DNA from: Halalkalicoccus tibetensis | GTDB lineage: Archaea; Halobacteriota; Halobacteria; Halobacteriales; Halalkalicoccaceae | Reading direction: 5' to 3' | DNA length: 64,000 nt | Assembly (NCBI RefSeq): GCF_037996645.1 | Contig: NZ_JBBMXV010000002.1 | Location: 1-64,000, forward strand | Part shown: piece by piece, positions 1-9,341 of the stretch | Position numbering within the stretch: the stretch's first letter is position 1 | Layout: the number at the start of each line of letters is the position of its first letter | Program-made: the position numbers and the translations under genes | The notes under the pieces: model-generated | What the model saw: only the letters and a program-made list of their open reading frames with translations | Told to the model about the DNA's origin: nothing | Databases searched by the model: none

Positions 1-92
1 TCGGTGAGGCCCTTGCCGGAGCGAAGCGCGCTTCGCTCCTCGTTTTTGTGATCGAAGCGCTCCTGGTTCTTCGTGAGTTCTTCTGAGCTCAT
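1..92 (-). CDS. sufB: SufB, Fe-S cluster assembly scaffold (N-terminal fragment)
   Basis: Only the first 30 codons are inside the window; the gene runs off the left edge. It starts at the ATG whose complement lies at 90-92 and reads MSSEELTKNQERFDHKNEER, followed by S-A-L-R-S-G-K-G-L-T. An acidic N-terminus leading into a K-G-L-T segment is the usual start of archaeal and bacterial SufB. SufB forms the SufBC2D scaffold that builds Fe-S clusters in the cytoplasm. The gene lies 34 bp downstream of sufC on the same strand, so the two are almost certainly one transcript. The call rests mainly on position plus this short match. Confidence 0.8.
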   Translation of the reverse strand, partial: MSSEELTKNQERFDHKNEERSALRSGKGLT

Positions 93-126
93 TGGTTGGT
101 ATGTATGGGTGTAGTCGTCGTGCTGT

Positions 127-1050
127 TCAGGCCGTCTGGTAGACTTCCTCGCGGACCCAGTCGTAGCCGTTCTCCTCGAGCTTCTCGGCGAGTTCCGCGT
201 CGCCGCTCATGGCGATCTCGCCGTCGAGCATGACGTGAACGCGGTCGGGCTCGACGTAGTCGAGGATCCGCTGGTAGTGGGTGATCTGGAGGATCCCGGT
301 GCCCTGCTCGTCGCGCAGCGCGTTGATCCCGTTCGAGACGTCCTGGAGGCGGTCGATGTCGAGCCCGGAGTCGATCTCGTCGAGCACGGCGATCGAGGGC
401 TCGAGCAGCGCGGCCTGCAGGACCTCGTTCTGCTTCTTCTCGCCGCCCGAGAAGCCGGCGTTGAGGTAGCGACGCGCGAACTTCTCGTCCATGTCGAGCA
501 TCTCCATCTTCTCGCTGAGGAGCTGCTGGAACTCCGCGACGCCGATCTCGCCGTCGTCGGCCGGACCCTCCATCGGGCTGGTGTCGTAGCCGGTGTCCTC
601 GGACTCGGTGCGTTCGGGCTCCTCGCGCTCCTCGTCCTCGAACAGCTCCTCGCGCTCGTCGAACTTCGCGTTGACGGCCGTCCGGAGGAAGTTCGACATC
701 GTCACGCCCTCGATCTCGGCGGGGTACTGGAACGCCAGGAACACGCCCAGCGCGGCGCGCTCGTTGGGCTCGAGCTCGAGCAGGTCCCACGTGCGCTTGT
801 CCTCGGGGATCTCGAAGTCCTCGCCGAAGTCACCCTCCTCGAGGTGGATCAGCACATCGCCCTCGGTGACCTCGTAGGCCGGGTGGCCCGCGATGACCTT
901 CGCGGTGGTGGACTTCCCGCTGCCGTTGGGGCCCATCAGCGCGTGGATCTCGCCGGAGTCGACCTCGAGGTCCACCCCGTTGAGGATCGTCTCTGCCTCG
1001 TCGTCCTCCGCTACTTCCGCGTGCAGGTTTTTCAGTTCAAGTGTTGCCAT
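127..1050 (-). CDS. sufC: SufC, Fe-S assembly ATPase
   Basis: ABC-type ATPase of the SUF iron-sulfur assembly machinery, predicted cytoplasmic partner of SufB and SufD. The 307-residue product has a Walker A GPNGSGKST at 40-48, the SufC-type signature FSGGEKKQNE at 200-209 and a Walker B ending IAVLDEID at 220-227, followed by SGLD. The segment at about 130-170 is an extra acidic stretch (E/D-rich, with EDTGYDTSPM) not found in the compact bacterial SufC of about 250 residues; such acidic insertions are common in haloarchaeal homologues. The start ATG at 1050 is followed by MATLELKNLHAEV, typical for the family. An archaeal promoter lies about 40-50 bp upstream, and GAGGAG just before the start could act as a ribosome-binding site. 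Confidence 0.96.
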   Translation of the reverse strand: MATLELKNLHAEVAEDDEAETILNGVDLEVDSGEIHALMGPNGSGKSTTAKVIAGHPAYEVTEGDVLIHLEEGDFGEDFEIPEDKRTWDLLELEPNERAALGVFLAFQYPAEIEGVTMSNFLRTAVNAKFDEREELFEDEEREEPERTESEDTGYDTSPMEGPADDGEIGVAEFQQLLSEKMEMLDMDEKFARRYLNAGFSGGEKKQNEVLQAALLEPSIAVLDEIDSGLDIDRLQDVSNGINALRDEQGTGILQITHYQRILDYVEPDRVHVMLDGEIAMSGDAELAEKLEENGYDWVREEVYQTA

Positions 1051-1088
1051 TGTGGCTCCTCAATCGGCTAGACGAAGGGCCGTGGCGT

Positions 1089-1102
1089 CCATAATGGTTT
1101 CG
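1089..1102 (-). promoter_or_regulatory. Archaeal BRE/TATA promoter of sufCB
   Basis: On the minus strand the sequence reads CGAAACCATTATGG, a BRE (CGAAA) directly followed by a TATA-like ATTATGG. It ends about 39 bp before the sufC start codon, which would give a leader of roughly 15 nt carrying a GAGGAG ribosome-binding site. Inferred from pattern only. Confidence 0.6.
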
Positions 1103-1162
1103 TCTTTCCTCGTATCGGTTTCCGAAACCCGAACTTTACTTTGCCAACTGCTAACGCGGTCG

Positions 1163-3844
1163 CTACATGAAGCTGCCCAGGCCCGTCTGCTGCTGGCCCG
1201 ACTTCACCTCGTCCCACGAGACGTCGAGGGCCTCCAGCACGCGGGAGATCGGGCCCTTGAGCGTCTTCTCGAGCATCTTCTCCCAGTCGACCTCGAACTC
1301 CTCGGGGAGCTGGTCCTCGTACTCGAAACAGATCACGTCGGGATCGCGCTTGAACTCCCCGTACAACGGGTCGCGCTGGGGGTCGAACCCCTCTTCTTCC
1401 TCCATGCGCCGGAAGAACTTCGGGTGGACCTTCTTCAGGTAGAGGCGTTTTGGCTTGCTCCCGCGCGTGAAGTTCGTTCCCAGCAGGAGGTTCGCGTACT
1501 TGGCGCCCCGGACCTGTGCGGTGTCGGTGTCGTAGGCGTCGAGGCGCTTGCCGATCCCGCCCGGAACCGCGATCCGTTCGAGATCGATCTCCCCCTTCTG
1601 GAAGTCCACGATGACGTCGTGGACGTACGATTTGACCTCCTCGAGGTCCTCCCCGTGGACGATCATCTCGATGACGTCCTTCTGGACCTCCTTGGTGATC
1701 GGCGCGATGTCCGATCGCTTGTACTCGAAGCCGGTGATGTCGATGTCGTCGACGTCCTTTCCCTCCTTCCAGACGATGTGGCCCGCGTAGCGCTTCTTCC
1801 TCCCCGCCTGGAAGAAGCGCCTGTAGAGCTTCTCGAACTCGATCTGGAAACGGTGGTCCTCCGCACCGAGGGCCTCGCGGGCGAACTCGTCGTAGGAGGC
1901 GTTGATGTGCTCCTCGATCTCGAAGGACTGTTCGAGGGCGCTCTCCTTGTCGACGTCGCCGCCGAGCTCAAGCATGATCGAGTCGGTGTCGCCGTAGGTG
2001 ACGGTGTAACCCAGCTCGTTCGCCGACTCCTCGGTGAACTCGATGACCTCCCGCCCCGTCGCCGTGACCGCCCCCGCGACGTCCTTGTCGTAGAGCCGGA
2101 AGCGTTCCCAGCCGAGCACCCCGTAAAGGGAGTTCATGATGACCTTCACCGCGCCCTGCTGGCGGTCGAAGCGCTCGTACTCGCCGCTGCCGGGCGAGTG
2201 TTCGGCCCGCCGGGACTTCTTGCGGTCGCGCTCCGTGAGGAGTTCGTCGACCATCGACCGGATGATCCCGTCGGGCTCGCGTTTGAACTCCATGCCGTTT
2301 GGCGCGCGATAGGTCTCGCCCTCGTAGTCGGGCCCGGCCTTCGTCTCGGGCGAGGCGTTGATCGTCACCATGCACATCGGGTACAACGATTTGAGGTCGA
2401 GCACGGTGACGTTCTCCTTCACCCCCGTGATGGGGTCGAACACCGCCCCGCCCTCGTAGTCCTCGCTCTCGACGCGGCCCTTCGAGGGCAGCGCGAACTC
2501 GCCGTGGACCTTGTGCAGCACGTACATGTCGACGGTGTCGCCCGGCGTCGGGGCGTCCTCGAGCTTGCAGCCGACGAACGTGCGTACCTCGTCCCAGAAG
2601 GGGATGATCCCCTGGCGCGCGTCGATCTCGACACAGAGCTCGACGTCGCGGACGTTGTACTCGAGCAGGCGTTCCGGATTTTGCTCCCAGAGATCCCCGA
2701 TGTCGCCGGTGTATCGCTCCTTGCCGACCCCGAGTTCGGTCTCGGCGACGGCGTCCAGCCGGTAGGAATCGAGCTCGCTGAACTGAGTTCGCTTGTACGC
2801 GTACAGTAGGTCGAAGACGACCCGTCCCTTGATGTTGGGCCCCTGCCAGTCCGAGCGCCAGACCTCGTCGACCCGCGAGAGGCGCTCCTTCGAGAGGTCG
2901 TAGTCGGTCCCGCCGTCGAGGCGCTCCAGCCGGTCGATCAGGTAGGGCGCGTCGAAGTCGTCGACGTTCCAGCCCGTCAGCACGTCCGGGTCGGTCCCCT
3001 CGATGTAGCTCACGTACGCATCAAGCATCGCCTCCTCGCTCTCGAAGGCACGGATGTCGATCTCGGTTCCCTCGGCGATCGGCGCGTACTCCGGCAGCTC
3101 GGACGGCGACGTTCCGTCACTCTCGGGTGCGATGTACAGCCAGCCGATGTACTCCTCGCGCGTCGAGTCGTGGCTGGTCAGACAGACGATCGGCTCCTCG
3201 CCCTCCTCGGGAAAGCCCGAGCGGTCGTCGACCTCCAGGTCGAAGTTGTGGACCCGGAGGTCGGCCTCGGCCTCGACGGCCTCGATCTCCTCGTGGTGCG
3301 CTCGAACGGAGCCGTCGTCGTCGCGCCGGTCGGGGACCCGGATCCCGCTGTTGATGCCCTTGTCGATCAGCAGGCGGTTGGGAAAGAGGATGTCGGCCTC
3401 GTAGTGGTCGAACCGGTCGCGCATGTTCCCGACGTCGCGGGGGGTCTGCCCGAAGATCTTCGTCAGCTCCTCGCCCCGGATCGACTGATAGCCCTCCTCG
3501 TGGCCGGTGATCCGGCTGTCCGAGAGGTCCTCGTCGGTGAGCGTCGCCGTCGGCGCGTAGAAGTAGGGCCGGAACTCGTAGATCCGAACGTGATGGGACT
3601 CGCCGGCGTCGTCCCGCCCGAAGACGTGCATGACGGGGCGCTCGCCGTCCGAGGTCTCCTCGACGGTGTAGTTGACCTGCGTGACCCCGAGGTCGATCGT
3701 CCCCTCGACCGTCGGGAACCGCCGTTCGTCGATGTCGACGACCTCGCTCGCGTTCCCGTCCCCGTTGCCGGCGACGGCGCGTGCCTCCGCAGCCGGACGC
3801 CCCTCGTCGACGTCCCCGTACGCGGAAAGCCCCGATTGCTCCAT
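1163..3844 (-). CDS. polB: Family B replicative DNA polymerase (PolB1)
   Basis: DNA polymerase with 3'-5' proofreading exonuclease, 893 residues, no intein. Exonuclease motifs: FDLEVDD at 201-207, GWNVDDFD at 291-298 and YNVRDVELC at 396-404. Polymerase motif A DLKSLYP at 483-489, motif B KVIMNSLYG at about 567-575 and motif C YGDTDSI at 617-623. The last residues, QQTGLGSFM, fit a PCNA-interacting PIP box (Q-x-x-hydrophobic-x-x-F-M). The ATG at 3844 (MEQSGLSAYG) is chosen because the open frame upstream crosses low-complexity intergenic repeats and has no family resemblance, and because a TATA-like element sits about 29 bp before this ATG. All key catalytic aspartates are visible, so the enzyme should be active. 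Confidence 0.97.
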   Translation of the reverse strand: MEQSGLSAYGDVDEGRPAAEARAVAGNGDGNASEVVDIDERRFPTVEGTIDLGVTQVNYTVEETSDGERPVMHVFGRDDAGESHHVRIYEFRPYFYAPTATLTDEDLSDSRITGHEEGYQSIRGEELTKIFGQTPRDVGNMRDRFDHYEADILFPNRLLIDKGINSGIRVPDRRDDDGSVRAHHEEIEAVEAEADLRVHNFDLEVDDRSGFPEEGEEPIVCLTSHDSTREEYIGWLYIAPESDGTSPSELPEYAPIAEGTEIDIRAFESEEAMLDAYVSYIEGTDPDVLTGWNVDDFDAPYLIDRLERLDGGTDYDLSKERLSRVDEVWRSDWQGPNIKGRVVFDLLYAYKRTQFSELDSYRLDAVAETELGVGKERYTGDIGDLWEQNPERLLEYNVRDVELCVEIDARQGIIPFWDEVRTFVGCKLEDAPTPGDTVDMYVLHKVHGEFALPSKGRVESEDYEGGAVFDPITGVKENVTVLDLKSLYPMCMVTINASPETKAGPDYEGETYRAPNGMEFKREPDGIIRSMVDELLTERDRKKSRRAEHSPGSGEYERFDRQQGAVKVIMNSLYGVLGWERFRLYDKDVAGAVTATGREVIEFTEESANELGYTVTYGDTDSIMLELGGDVDKESALEQSFEIEEHINASYDEFAREALGAEDHRFQIEFEKLYRRFFQAGRKKRYAGHIVWKEGKDVDDIDITGFEYKRSDIAPITKEVQKDVIEMIVHGEDLEEVKSYVHDVIVDFQKGEIDLERIAVPGGIGKRLDAYDTDTAQVRGAKYANLLLGTNFTRGSKPKRLYLKKVHPKFFRRMEEEEGFDPQRDPLYGEFKRDPDVICFEYEDQLPEEFEVDWEKMLEKTLKGPISRVLEALDVSWDEVKSGQQQTGLGSFM

Positions 3845-3867
3845 ATAGCCGCTCGTTGGTCGTGGGT

Positions 3868-3880
3868 GGCTAAAACACCG
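3868..3880 (-). promoter_or_regulatory. polB: Probable polB promoter
   Basis: The minus strand reads CGGTGTTTTAGCC about 25-36 bp before the polB ATG. GTTTTAGC is a plausible TATA element and its spacing predicts a nearly leaderless transcript, which is common in haloarchaea. It overlaps the edge of the tandem repeat next to it. Confidence 0.45.
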
Positions 3881-4091
3881 GTGGTTTAGCGAGCGAAGCG
3901 AGCGAAACCGGGGAGCAGCATCGCTGCGACCGTGGTTCACTGAGCGGAGCGAAGTGAAGTGGGGGAGTGAAGCGCAGCTGAACGACCGTGGTTTATCGAA
4001 CAGAGTGAGATAAACCAGGAAGCAGCACCGCTGCGACCGAGGTTCGCCGAGGCAAGCGAGGCGCACTAAGGAGCGACCACGAGGTGAGCCG
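3879..4091. repeat. Four imperfect tandem units of about 51-56 bp upstream of polB
   Basis: Four units begin with CCG[G/T/A]GGTT at about 3879, 3930, 3986 and 4037. Units 1 and 3 carry a hairpin, for example GGTTTATC-N9-GAGATAAACC in unit 3 and GGTTTAGC...GCGAAACC in unit 1. Units 1 and 3 also share an AGCAGCA[T/C]CGCTGCGACC tail. The units drift strongly, and unit 4 is the most diverged. The block lies in the 375-bp gap between polB and the next gene on the other strand. The gap otherwise holds only promoter elements. No spacer/repeat pattern of a CRISPR array is present. Confidence 0.65.
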
Positions 4092-4178
4092 AACGGATCG
4101 ATGGACGATGGAACGGTCGTTCGTCCGGCTATTCGTCCGAGCCGACACGATCTTGGCAACGGGTGACGGAGCAACAAG

Positions 4179-4190
4179 ACATATATTGTG
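4179..4190 (+). promoter_or_regulatory. TATA-like promoter for the gene at 4220
   Basis: ACATATATTGTG lies about 30-41 bp upstream of the ATG at 4220 in otherwise GC-rich DNA. A TATA element here would give a leader of roughly 10 nt. Confidence 0.45.
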
Positions 4191-4219
4191 TTAACACATA
4201 CCACCAGACGGTGACGACG

Positions 4220-4393
4220 ATGTCAAGCGCCGATCACGAACGCCAAAGCGGCACCGACGACGAACTGGAACTCGACGCGGTCGAGTCCGTCGAGACGTAC
4301 GAGACCTCCGGGGGCATCGTCTTCTACGACGTCCGCAACCCGCTCGCGTGGGTCAAGGCGACCCACAGCGTGGCCCTCCCCGACCAGGTCTGA
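4220..4393 (+). CDS. Small conserved haloarchaeal protein of unknown function
   Basis: 57-residue acidic protein beginning MSSADHERQSGTDDELELDA and ending in A-W-V-K-A-T-H-S-V-A-L-P-D-Q-V. The N-terminal half is disordered and acidic; the C-terminal half (YETSGGIVFYDVRNPLAWV) looks ordered with alternating hydrophobic residues. I recall similar short proteins from many haloarchaea (a DUF7331-like family), but the family name is from memory. The ATG at 4220 is preferred over a frame extending to 4163 because a TATA-like element would lie inside that extension. Function unknown; no catalytic motif. Confidence 0.7.
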   Translation: MSSADHERQSGTDDELELDAVESVETYETSGGIVFYDVRNPLAWVKATHSVALPDQV

Positions 4394-4452
4394 GCCCGAC
4401 GCGCCCGGCGCGTGTCGAATCGCTTTTGCTCCCACTCGCCCGACTCCCGAGC

Positions 4453-4818
4453 GTGTTCCCCGACGACCGCTCGGAGCACGAGCCCGACGAGCCCGATCTC
4501 GGCCCCGAGATCCCGAACATCGAGCCCGAGGAGGAGGAGCCCGACCTCGGGCCGGACGCGCCCGACGTCTCGCTGCCCGCCGACGGCCTCCTCGGTCCCG
4601 AGGACGCGCCGACGGACCTGCTGAGCGCCTTCTGGATGCTCGTCGTCCTGTTCAACGTCGGGATCCTCGCCGCCAGCATCGGCGCGCTCTTCCTGGTCTT
4701 CGAGGGGCGAACCTATCTGGGCGGCGGGCTGCTCGCGGTCGGCCTGCTCGCGCTCGCCCGGGGGACCTACAAGTACTGGCGCCTCGACGTCGACGAGCTG
4801 GGCACCGACAGCGACTAA
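4453..4818 (+). CDS. Small haloarchaeal membrane protein, two TM segments
   Basis: 121 residues from a GTG start at 4453. The first 55 residues are very acidic with a repeated D-L-G-P-[ED] pattern (EPDLGPEIPN, EPDLGPDAPD), probably disordered. Two hydrophobic helices follow: LLSAFWMLVVLFNVGILAASIG... up to the EGR turn, then GGGLLAVGLLALARGTY, and a short charged tail. The frame is open further upstream to 4348, but that part overlaps the previous gene and has Arg/Pro-rich shadow composition, so the GTG is favoured. Likely cotranscribed with 4842. Function unknown. Confidence 0.65.
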   Translation: MFPDDRSEHEPDEPDLGPEIPNIEPEEEEPDLGPDAPDVSLPADGLLGPEDAPTDLLSAFWMLVVLFNVGILAASIGALFLVFEGRTYLGGGLLAVGLLALARGTYKYWRLDVDELGTDSD

Positions 4819-4841
4819 CCCGCGGGGTGGATAAGACGGGT

Positions 4842-5273
4842 ATGCAGACCGTCGAGGACGACGACGGCGCGCGCTACCTCCTGCTCAAGCGCTCGAGCGA
4901 CGCGAGCCTGGTGCGCGACCCCGAGACCGGCGAGGAGCGCTACGTCGAGAACGGCGAGCTCTCCGCGGTGGGCGAGTCGCCCCTCGAGACGGCCGCGAGC
5001 GAGGTCGACGAGCCGACCCGGCGGCTCCTGCGGGCGGTCCACGACGACCGGACCCTGGGCCTACTGCTCTTCCTCGATGCGGGCGGACCGCGCTCGGTCC
5101 GGGAGCTGCTCTCCTTCGACACGCTCTGTGAGAGCGACTTCCACGGCACCGTCACGGAGCTCCGGGCGGCGGGGCTGCTCGAGGAGCGCGAGGTCGCGGG
5201 CGAACGGGGCTACGGGACGACCGAGCTCGCGGCGGAGGCGCTCTCCTCACTCCGCGGCCCCGGCGGCGAGTAG
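4842..5273 (+). CDS. Haloarchaeal protein with probable winged-helix domain
   Basis: 143-residue acidic protein starting [20 protein letters not shown]. The N-terminal 45 residues look like a small beta-rich module ([20 protein letters not shown]). From about residue 60 there is a helix-rich segment containing [20 protein letters not shown] and [10 protein letters not shown], then [12 protein letters not shown], which resembles a winged-helix repressor layout (recognition helix plus wing). No DNA-binding proof is visible. The gene starts 23 bp after the membrane-protein gene and its 3' end overlaps the convergent rad50 gene by 27 bp. Start ATG at 4842 is preferred over an in-frame ATG at 4827 by homolog-like beginning. 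Function unknown. Confidence 0.7.
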   Translation: MQTVEDDDGARYLLLKRSSDASLVRDPETGEERYVENGELSAVGESPLETAASEVDEPTRRLLRAVHDDRTLGLLLFLDAGGPRSVRELLSFDTLCESDFHGTVTELRAAGLLEEREVAGERGYGTTELAAEALSSLRGPGGE

Positions 5274-7919
5274 CTCCTCGCCGCGCTCGACGGTCGAGCG
5301 GTTCGTCGTCGGGTCCTTGCTCACCCGAACGAGCTCGTCGGCCGCCCCCACGAGCTCGTCGTCGTGGCTGACGACCACGATCTGCTCGACGCCCAGACGG
5401 CGCATCGACTCGACGAGGTCGACCAGCTTCGAGACGTGACCCGAGTCGAGGAACACGGTGGGTTCGTCGAGGATCAACGGCGGCATCGGCGCCGCTCCCT
5501 CGATCCCCTCGGCGAGCAGACGGTAGATCGCACAGCGAAGCGAGAGGTTGAACAGCGCGCGCTCGCCGCCCGAGAGCTGCTCGGGGTCGAGCGGCGAGCC
5601 GTCCTTCTGGTAGACGGTGAGCTCGTACTCGCCCGTGAGCTCGAGGGTCGCGTAGGCGTCGTTCTGATAGACCAGCTCGAACGTCTCGTTGAGCATCCGT
5701 TCGAGCTGGTCGACGTTGCGCTGGCGCAGCTCCGCACGGAGCCGGCCGTACATCTCCTGGAGCTGCTCGGCCTCGCCGTAGAGCGAGTCCAGCGCTTCCA
5801 GGCGCTCCTCGAGGGCGTCGCGTCGTTCCCGTAGCTCCTCGAGCGCCTCGAGCTCGCTTTTCACGCCGCCGATCCGGTCGCGGAGCCGTGCTTCCTCCTC
5901 TGCGAGCTCCGCGAGCTTCGGCTCGACCTTCTCGAGGTAGTCCTCGGCCTCGGCCTTCCGGTCCCGAGCGTCTTCGATCCGCTCGGGGTCGTACTCGTCC
6001 TCGAGCTCCGCCTTCCGATCGCGCTTCTCCGCGAGGCGCTCGCGCCGTTCGTCGTTCAGCTCCGCGAGCGATTCGCGTCGTTCGCGGAGCGTCGAGACCG
6101 TCTCGCGGGCATCCTCGATCTTCCCGAGCACGTCCGCGAGCGATTCGAGCCGGCCGATGCGCTCCTCCAGGGCGGTCCGGCGCTCGTCGAGCTCGCCGAT
6201 CCGCTCCTGGGCCTCCTCCGCGCGTTCGCGGGCCTCGGCGGCCGTCTCGTGCTTCTCGTCCGCCTCGTCCTTGAGTTCCGCAGCGCGCTCCTCGAGGTCG
6301 GCGGCCCGCTCGCGCTTCTCCGCGAGCGCGTCCTCGCGCTCCTTGAGGAGCTCCTCGAGCGTCCCGCGGCGCTCCTTTCGCCTCGCGATCCCCTCCTCGG
6401 CCTCCGCGAGCGCCTCGGCCCGGTCGATCCGGTCCTCGACCCCCTCACGCCCCTCGCGGAGCTCCGAGAGCGTTTCTTCGAGCTCCGAGACCCGCTCGCG
6501 GCGATCCTCCAGGGCGTCGACGTGGGGCGACTCCTCGACGGGCTGGCCGCACTCGGGACACTTGCCCGCCTCGCGGAGTCGCTCACCCTCCGAGACCGCC
6601 TCGCGGGCGCTCTCGAGGCTCGCCCGGAGCTCGGTCTCGCGCTCGCGGAGTCCCTCGCGCTGCTCGCGAAGCTCCGAGAGGAGTTCGTCCGTCTCGCTGA
6701 CGTCGACGGGCGCGTCGTCGAACCGATCCCGGAGCTCCTCGATCTCGCCGTCGAGCTCCGAGAGCGCCTCCCGACGGTCCGCGAGCGCCGCCTCGCCCTC
6801 CTCGATCCCGCTTTCGAGGGTCGCGCGTTCCTCGCGGGCCTCCTCGGCGCGCTCGGCGAGCTCCTCGACGGCCTCCGCGGCCGCCTTCGCATCGCTCTTC
6901 TCGCTCTGGGCGTCGAGGCTGGCCTCGCGGATCGACTCGCGACAGCCCTCGAGTTCGGTCTCGAGCTCCCCGCGGCGCTCCTCGATGGCGTCTTCCTTGG
7001 CACGGTCGAGCTCCGACTCGGCGAGGAGCCCGTCGCGCTCGCTCTCGAGCTCCGCGATCCGCTCGCGGGTCTCGGCCAGCTCCCCCTTGAGCCCGTCGCG
7101 CTCGTCCTCGGTCGAGGAGATCGTCCCGCGGAGCTCCTCGATGTCGTCCTCGAGCGTCGCGATCTCCCCGCGGACCTCCTCGTGGGAATCGAGGACCTCC
7201 TCGGCCTCCTCGCGGGTCCGTTCGGCGTTGTCGCGGTTCCCCTCGAAGCGCTCGATCTCGCTCTCGGTCTCGTTGAGCTCCGTCTCGAGGTCGTTCAGGG
7301 TCGCGGGCAGCCCCTTTCCCTCCTTCTCGTCGATCTGCGAGTCGACCTCCCGGAGGCTGCCCTGGACGTCCGTGCGGACGTCGTTGACCCCCAATCGAGC
7401 TTCGCTGACGCGCTCGCGGTACTCCTCGAGGGTTCCCAGCTGGAGGAGGTCGTCGATCATGTCCTGGCGCTCGCCGGGGGTGGCGTGGATCAGCTTGTTG
7501 ACCTCGCCCTGGCGGACGTACGCGCAGTTGACGAACGCCTCGCTGTCCATCCGCAGCATCCCCTCGACGTAGCGCTCTACGTCGCGGGCCCCTTCGACGC
7601 TCCCCTCCGGCGTTTCGAGGACGCAGGTCGCGGTCTGGGCGCGCTCGCCCGAGAGCCGGACGCGGCGCTCGACACGGTAAGATCCCCCGTCGTGGCTGAA
7701 CCACAGCTCAATCTCGCATTCGTCCTCGCCGTTGGTGATGACGTCCTCGAGGGTGCCGTCGAGCGCCGAGGAGCCGTACAGCGCGAAGAAACACGCCTCC
7801 AGCAGCGAGGACTTCCCGCTGCCGTTCAGCCCGTGGATCACCGTGACGCCGCGATCGAGCCGGAGGTCGGTATCCCGGTAGGGCTTGAAGTTCTCCAGGC
7901 GGACGCGCTCGATCCTCAC
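5247..7919 (-). CDS. rad50: Rad50, DNA double-strand-break repair ATPase
   Basis: SMC-like ATPase partner of Mre11 in double-strand-break sensing and end processing. The 890-residue product has the N-terminal [19 protein letters not shown] with Walker [10 protein letters not shown] at about residues 30-38. Long E/R-rich coiled coils are split by the zinc hook CPECGQP near residue 450. The C-terminal lobe carries the signature [14 protein letters not shown] and Walker [11 protein letters not shown]. Two such subunits dimerise through the CxxC hook around one zinc. The start codon overlaps the mre11 stop by 4 bp (ATGA-type), so the two are translated from one message. The last 27 bp overlap the convergent gene ending at 5273. 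Confidence 0.97.
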   Translation of the reverse strand: MRIERVRLENFKPYRDTDLRLDRGVTVIHGLNGSGKSSLLEACFFALYGSSALDGTLEDVITNGEDECEIELWFSHDGGSYRVERRVRLSGERAQTATCVLETPEGSVEGARDVERYVEGMLRMDSEAFVNCAYVRQGEVNKLIHATPGERQDMIDDLLQLGTLEEYRERVSEARLGVNDVRTDVQGSLREVDSQIDEKEGKGLPATLNDLETELNETESEIERFEGNRDNAERTREEAEEVLDSHEEVRGEIATLEDDIEELRGTISSTEDERDGLKGELAETRERIAELESERDGLLAESELDRAKEDAIEERRGELETELEGCRESIREASLDAQSEKSDAKAAAEAVEELAERAEEAREERATLESGIEEGEAALADRREALSELDGEIEELRDRFDDAPVDVSETDELLSELREQREGLRERETELRASLESAREAVSEGERLREAGKCPECGQPVEESPHVDALEDRRERVSELEETLSELREGREGVEDRIDRAEALAEAEEGIARRKERRGTLEELLKEREDALAEKRERAADLEERAAELKDEADEKHETAAEARERAEEAQERIGELDERRTALEERIGRLESLADVLGKIEDARETVSTLRERRESLAELNDERRERLAEKRDRKAELEDEYDPERIEDARDRKAEAEDYLEKVEPKLAELAEEEARLRDRIGGVKSELEALEELRERRDALEERLEALDSLYGEAEQLQEMYGRLRAELRQRNVDQLERMLNETFELVYQNDAYATLELTGEYELTVYQKDGSPLDPEQLSGGERALFNLSLRCAIYRLLAEGIEGAAPMPPLILDEPTVFLDSGHVSKLVDLVESMRRLGVEQIVVVSHDDELVGAADELVRVSKDPTTNRSTVERGEELLAAGAAE

Positions 7920-9301
7920 AGGTACTCCTCCATCGAGGACTGGGCCTGCCCGTCCGAGGTCGCCCCCTCGGGCCGCTCGGTCGCCTCCGTCGCCCCGACC
8001 GCGGGCTCGTCGGTCTCCGAGTCACCCATCGCGGGGTCGTCGGCCTCAGTCTCGTCGGCCTCGGATCCTTCCACTCCGGCTTCGTCCGCTCCGGACTCGT
8101 CAGCCTCAGGTCCGGCGGTCGGCGAGCCGTCCCGACTCCCCTCGTCCGCCGTCGTCGGTTCGGACGTCGCCGATCCGTCCGCTTTCGTGGCCGTCTCGAA
8201 CGCCCCCGGATCCTCCTTGATCAGCGTCCGGACCCGCTCCTCGACGGTCTCGCGGACGTTCGAGTCGGCGATCTTGCTCGCCCGGACGGTCTCGTCGACG
8301 TCGCCGGCGGCGGCCGAGAGTCCCATCTCGCGCAGGCGCTCGCGCACCGCGGCGTCGGGATCCGAGAAGGAGACGTCGACCGCCTCGCCCCCCTCGATCT
8401 CGCGCTTGTCGTTCACGCGGGCGATCAGCGCGCCGCGCTCGCTCGCGAACGACTCGACCTCCGCGGGCGTGATCGGCTCGCCCTCGCCCTCGACCGTGAC
8501 GATCACGACCCGGTCCTCGAGCTCGTGCTGGCCGACCCGTTCGAGCAGCCGCTCGGCGCCCTCGCCCTCGCCGAGCTCGGCGTCGATGAAGACGAACTCC
8601 CGAGTGTCGAGCCTCCGGCGGGTGATGTGGGCCTCGCCCTCGGCGAACTCCACGAGGTTGTAGCCCCGGTCGTCGCGCTCGCTCGCGCTCGCGCGCTCGG
8701 TCGAGCCGCAGTAGGTCACCCAGGTCCCCTCGATCTCCGCGCGGTCGGGCTGGTGGTTGTCGCCCAGCAGCATCACGTCGAACTCCACGGAGGCCTGTTC
8801 GAGCAGCTCCTGGGTGTCCCAGTCGGCGTAGGCGAACGGTTCGAACAACCCGTGGGCGACCAGCGCCGTGTGCTCCGTTTCGGGCGGGGCGAAGTCGTAC
8901 TCCAGCTCGTCGCGCCGGGAGGCCGGCACGTGATCGAGCCCGTAGAAGGTGGTCTCGCCGATCTCGACCCCCTCGCTCCCGAGGCGGGTCGCGAGGCCCA
9001 TCCGGGAGAACAGATCGAGCCACTGCCCGCCTCGAGTTCCCTCGTGGTTGCCGACGATCGCGAGGAAGGGAACGCCGGCGTCGTCGAGATCGCGCAGCAC
9101 GTCGAGCGTGCCGAGCAGGTCCCCGATGTCGGGGCGCCGGTCGTGAAAGAGGTCGCCGGCGTGGACGACGGCGTCGACCCCGTCGTCGACGGCGTCGGCG
9201 GCGACCCGCTCGAAGGCGGCCAGGAAGTCGGCCCGGCGCTCGGCCGAGTGGTACTGGCGATAACCGATGTGGGTGTCGCCGGTGTGGATCACCCGTGTCA
9301 T
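7916..9301 (-). CDS. mre11: Mre11, DNA repair nuclease
   Basis: Manganese-dependent nuclease of the Mre11-Rad50 complex. Phosphoesterase motifs are in order: HTGDTHIG at 6-13, HAGDLFHD around 47-54, GNHEG near 82-86, VAHG near 140, and GDNHQP near 180 (all His/Asp metal ligands present). Residues 1 to about 330 form the catalytic and capping domains. The remaining 130 residues are a low-complexity tail rich in E, D, A, S, G and T with ADE-type pseudo-repeats, ending in SSMEEYL; this tail is longer than in most bacterial or thermophile homologues. The gene overlaps rad50 by 4 bp. The upstream minus-strand gene (ending 9342) is 40 bp away, with a TATA-like element between. Confidence 0.96.
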   Translation of the reverse strand: MTRVIHTGDTHIGYRQYHSAERRADFLAAFERVAADAVDDGVDAVVHAGDLFHDRRPDIGDLLGTLDVLRDLDDAGVPFLAIVGNHEGTRGGQWLDLFSRMGLATRLGSEGVEIGETTFYGLDHVPASRRDELEYDFAPPETEHTALVAHGLFEPFAYADWDTQELLEQASVEFDVMLLGDNHQPDRAEIEGTWVTYCGSTERASASERDDRGYNLVEFAEGEAHITRRRLDTREFVFIDAELGEGEGAERLLERVGQHELEDRVVIVTVEGEGEPITPAEVESFASERGALIARVNDKREIEGGEAVDVSFSDPDAAVRERLREMGLSAAAGDVDETVRASKIADSNVRETVEERVRTLIKEDPGAFETATKADGSATSEPTTADEGSRDGSPTAGPEADESGADEAGVEGSEADETEADDPAMGDSETDEPAVGATEATERPEGATSDGQAQSSMEEYL

Positions 9302-9325
9302 GTCCCGTGGTTCGCGGGCGGGAGG

Positions 9326-9338
9326 GATAAGCTACGTG
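9326..9338 (-). promoter_or_regulatory. Probable mre11-rad50 promoter
   Basis: The minus strand carries GTAGCTTATCCCT 25-37 bp before the mre11 ATG. AGCTTATCC is a reasonable haloarchaeal TATA element, and the spacing implies an almost leaderless message. Confidence 0.45.
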
Positions 9339-9341
9339 GGC

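Noticed and set aside
235-1071. Long open frames antisense to sufC, polB, rad50 and other genes
   Set aside because: They are shadows of GC-rich codon use. Their translations are Leu/Val/Arg/Ser-rich and lack the acidic signature of real genes here.
3879-4091. CRISPR array
   Set aside because: Units are not separated by unique spacers, they drift strongly, and no cas genes are present.
3845-4204. N-terminal extension of DNA polymerase B (open frame to 4204)
   Set aside because: The extra 120 codons cross drifting intergenic repeats and their translation is basic and Ser/Leu-rich, unlike the acidic proteome. A promoter-like element and a typical start lie at 3844.
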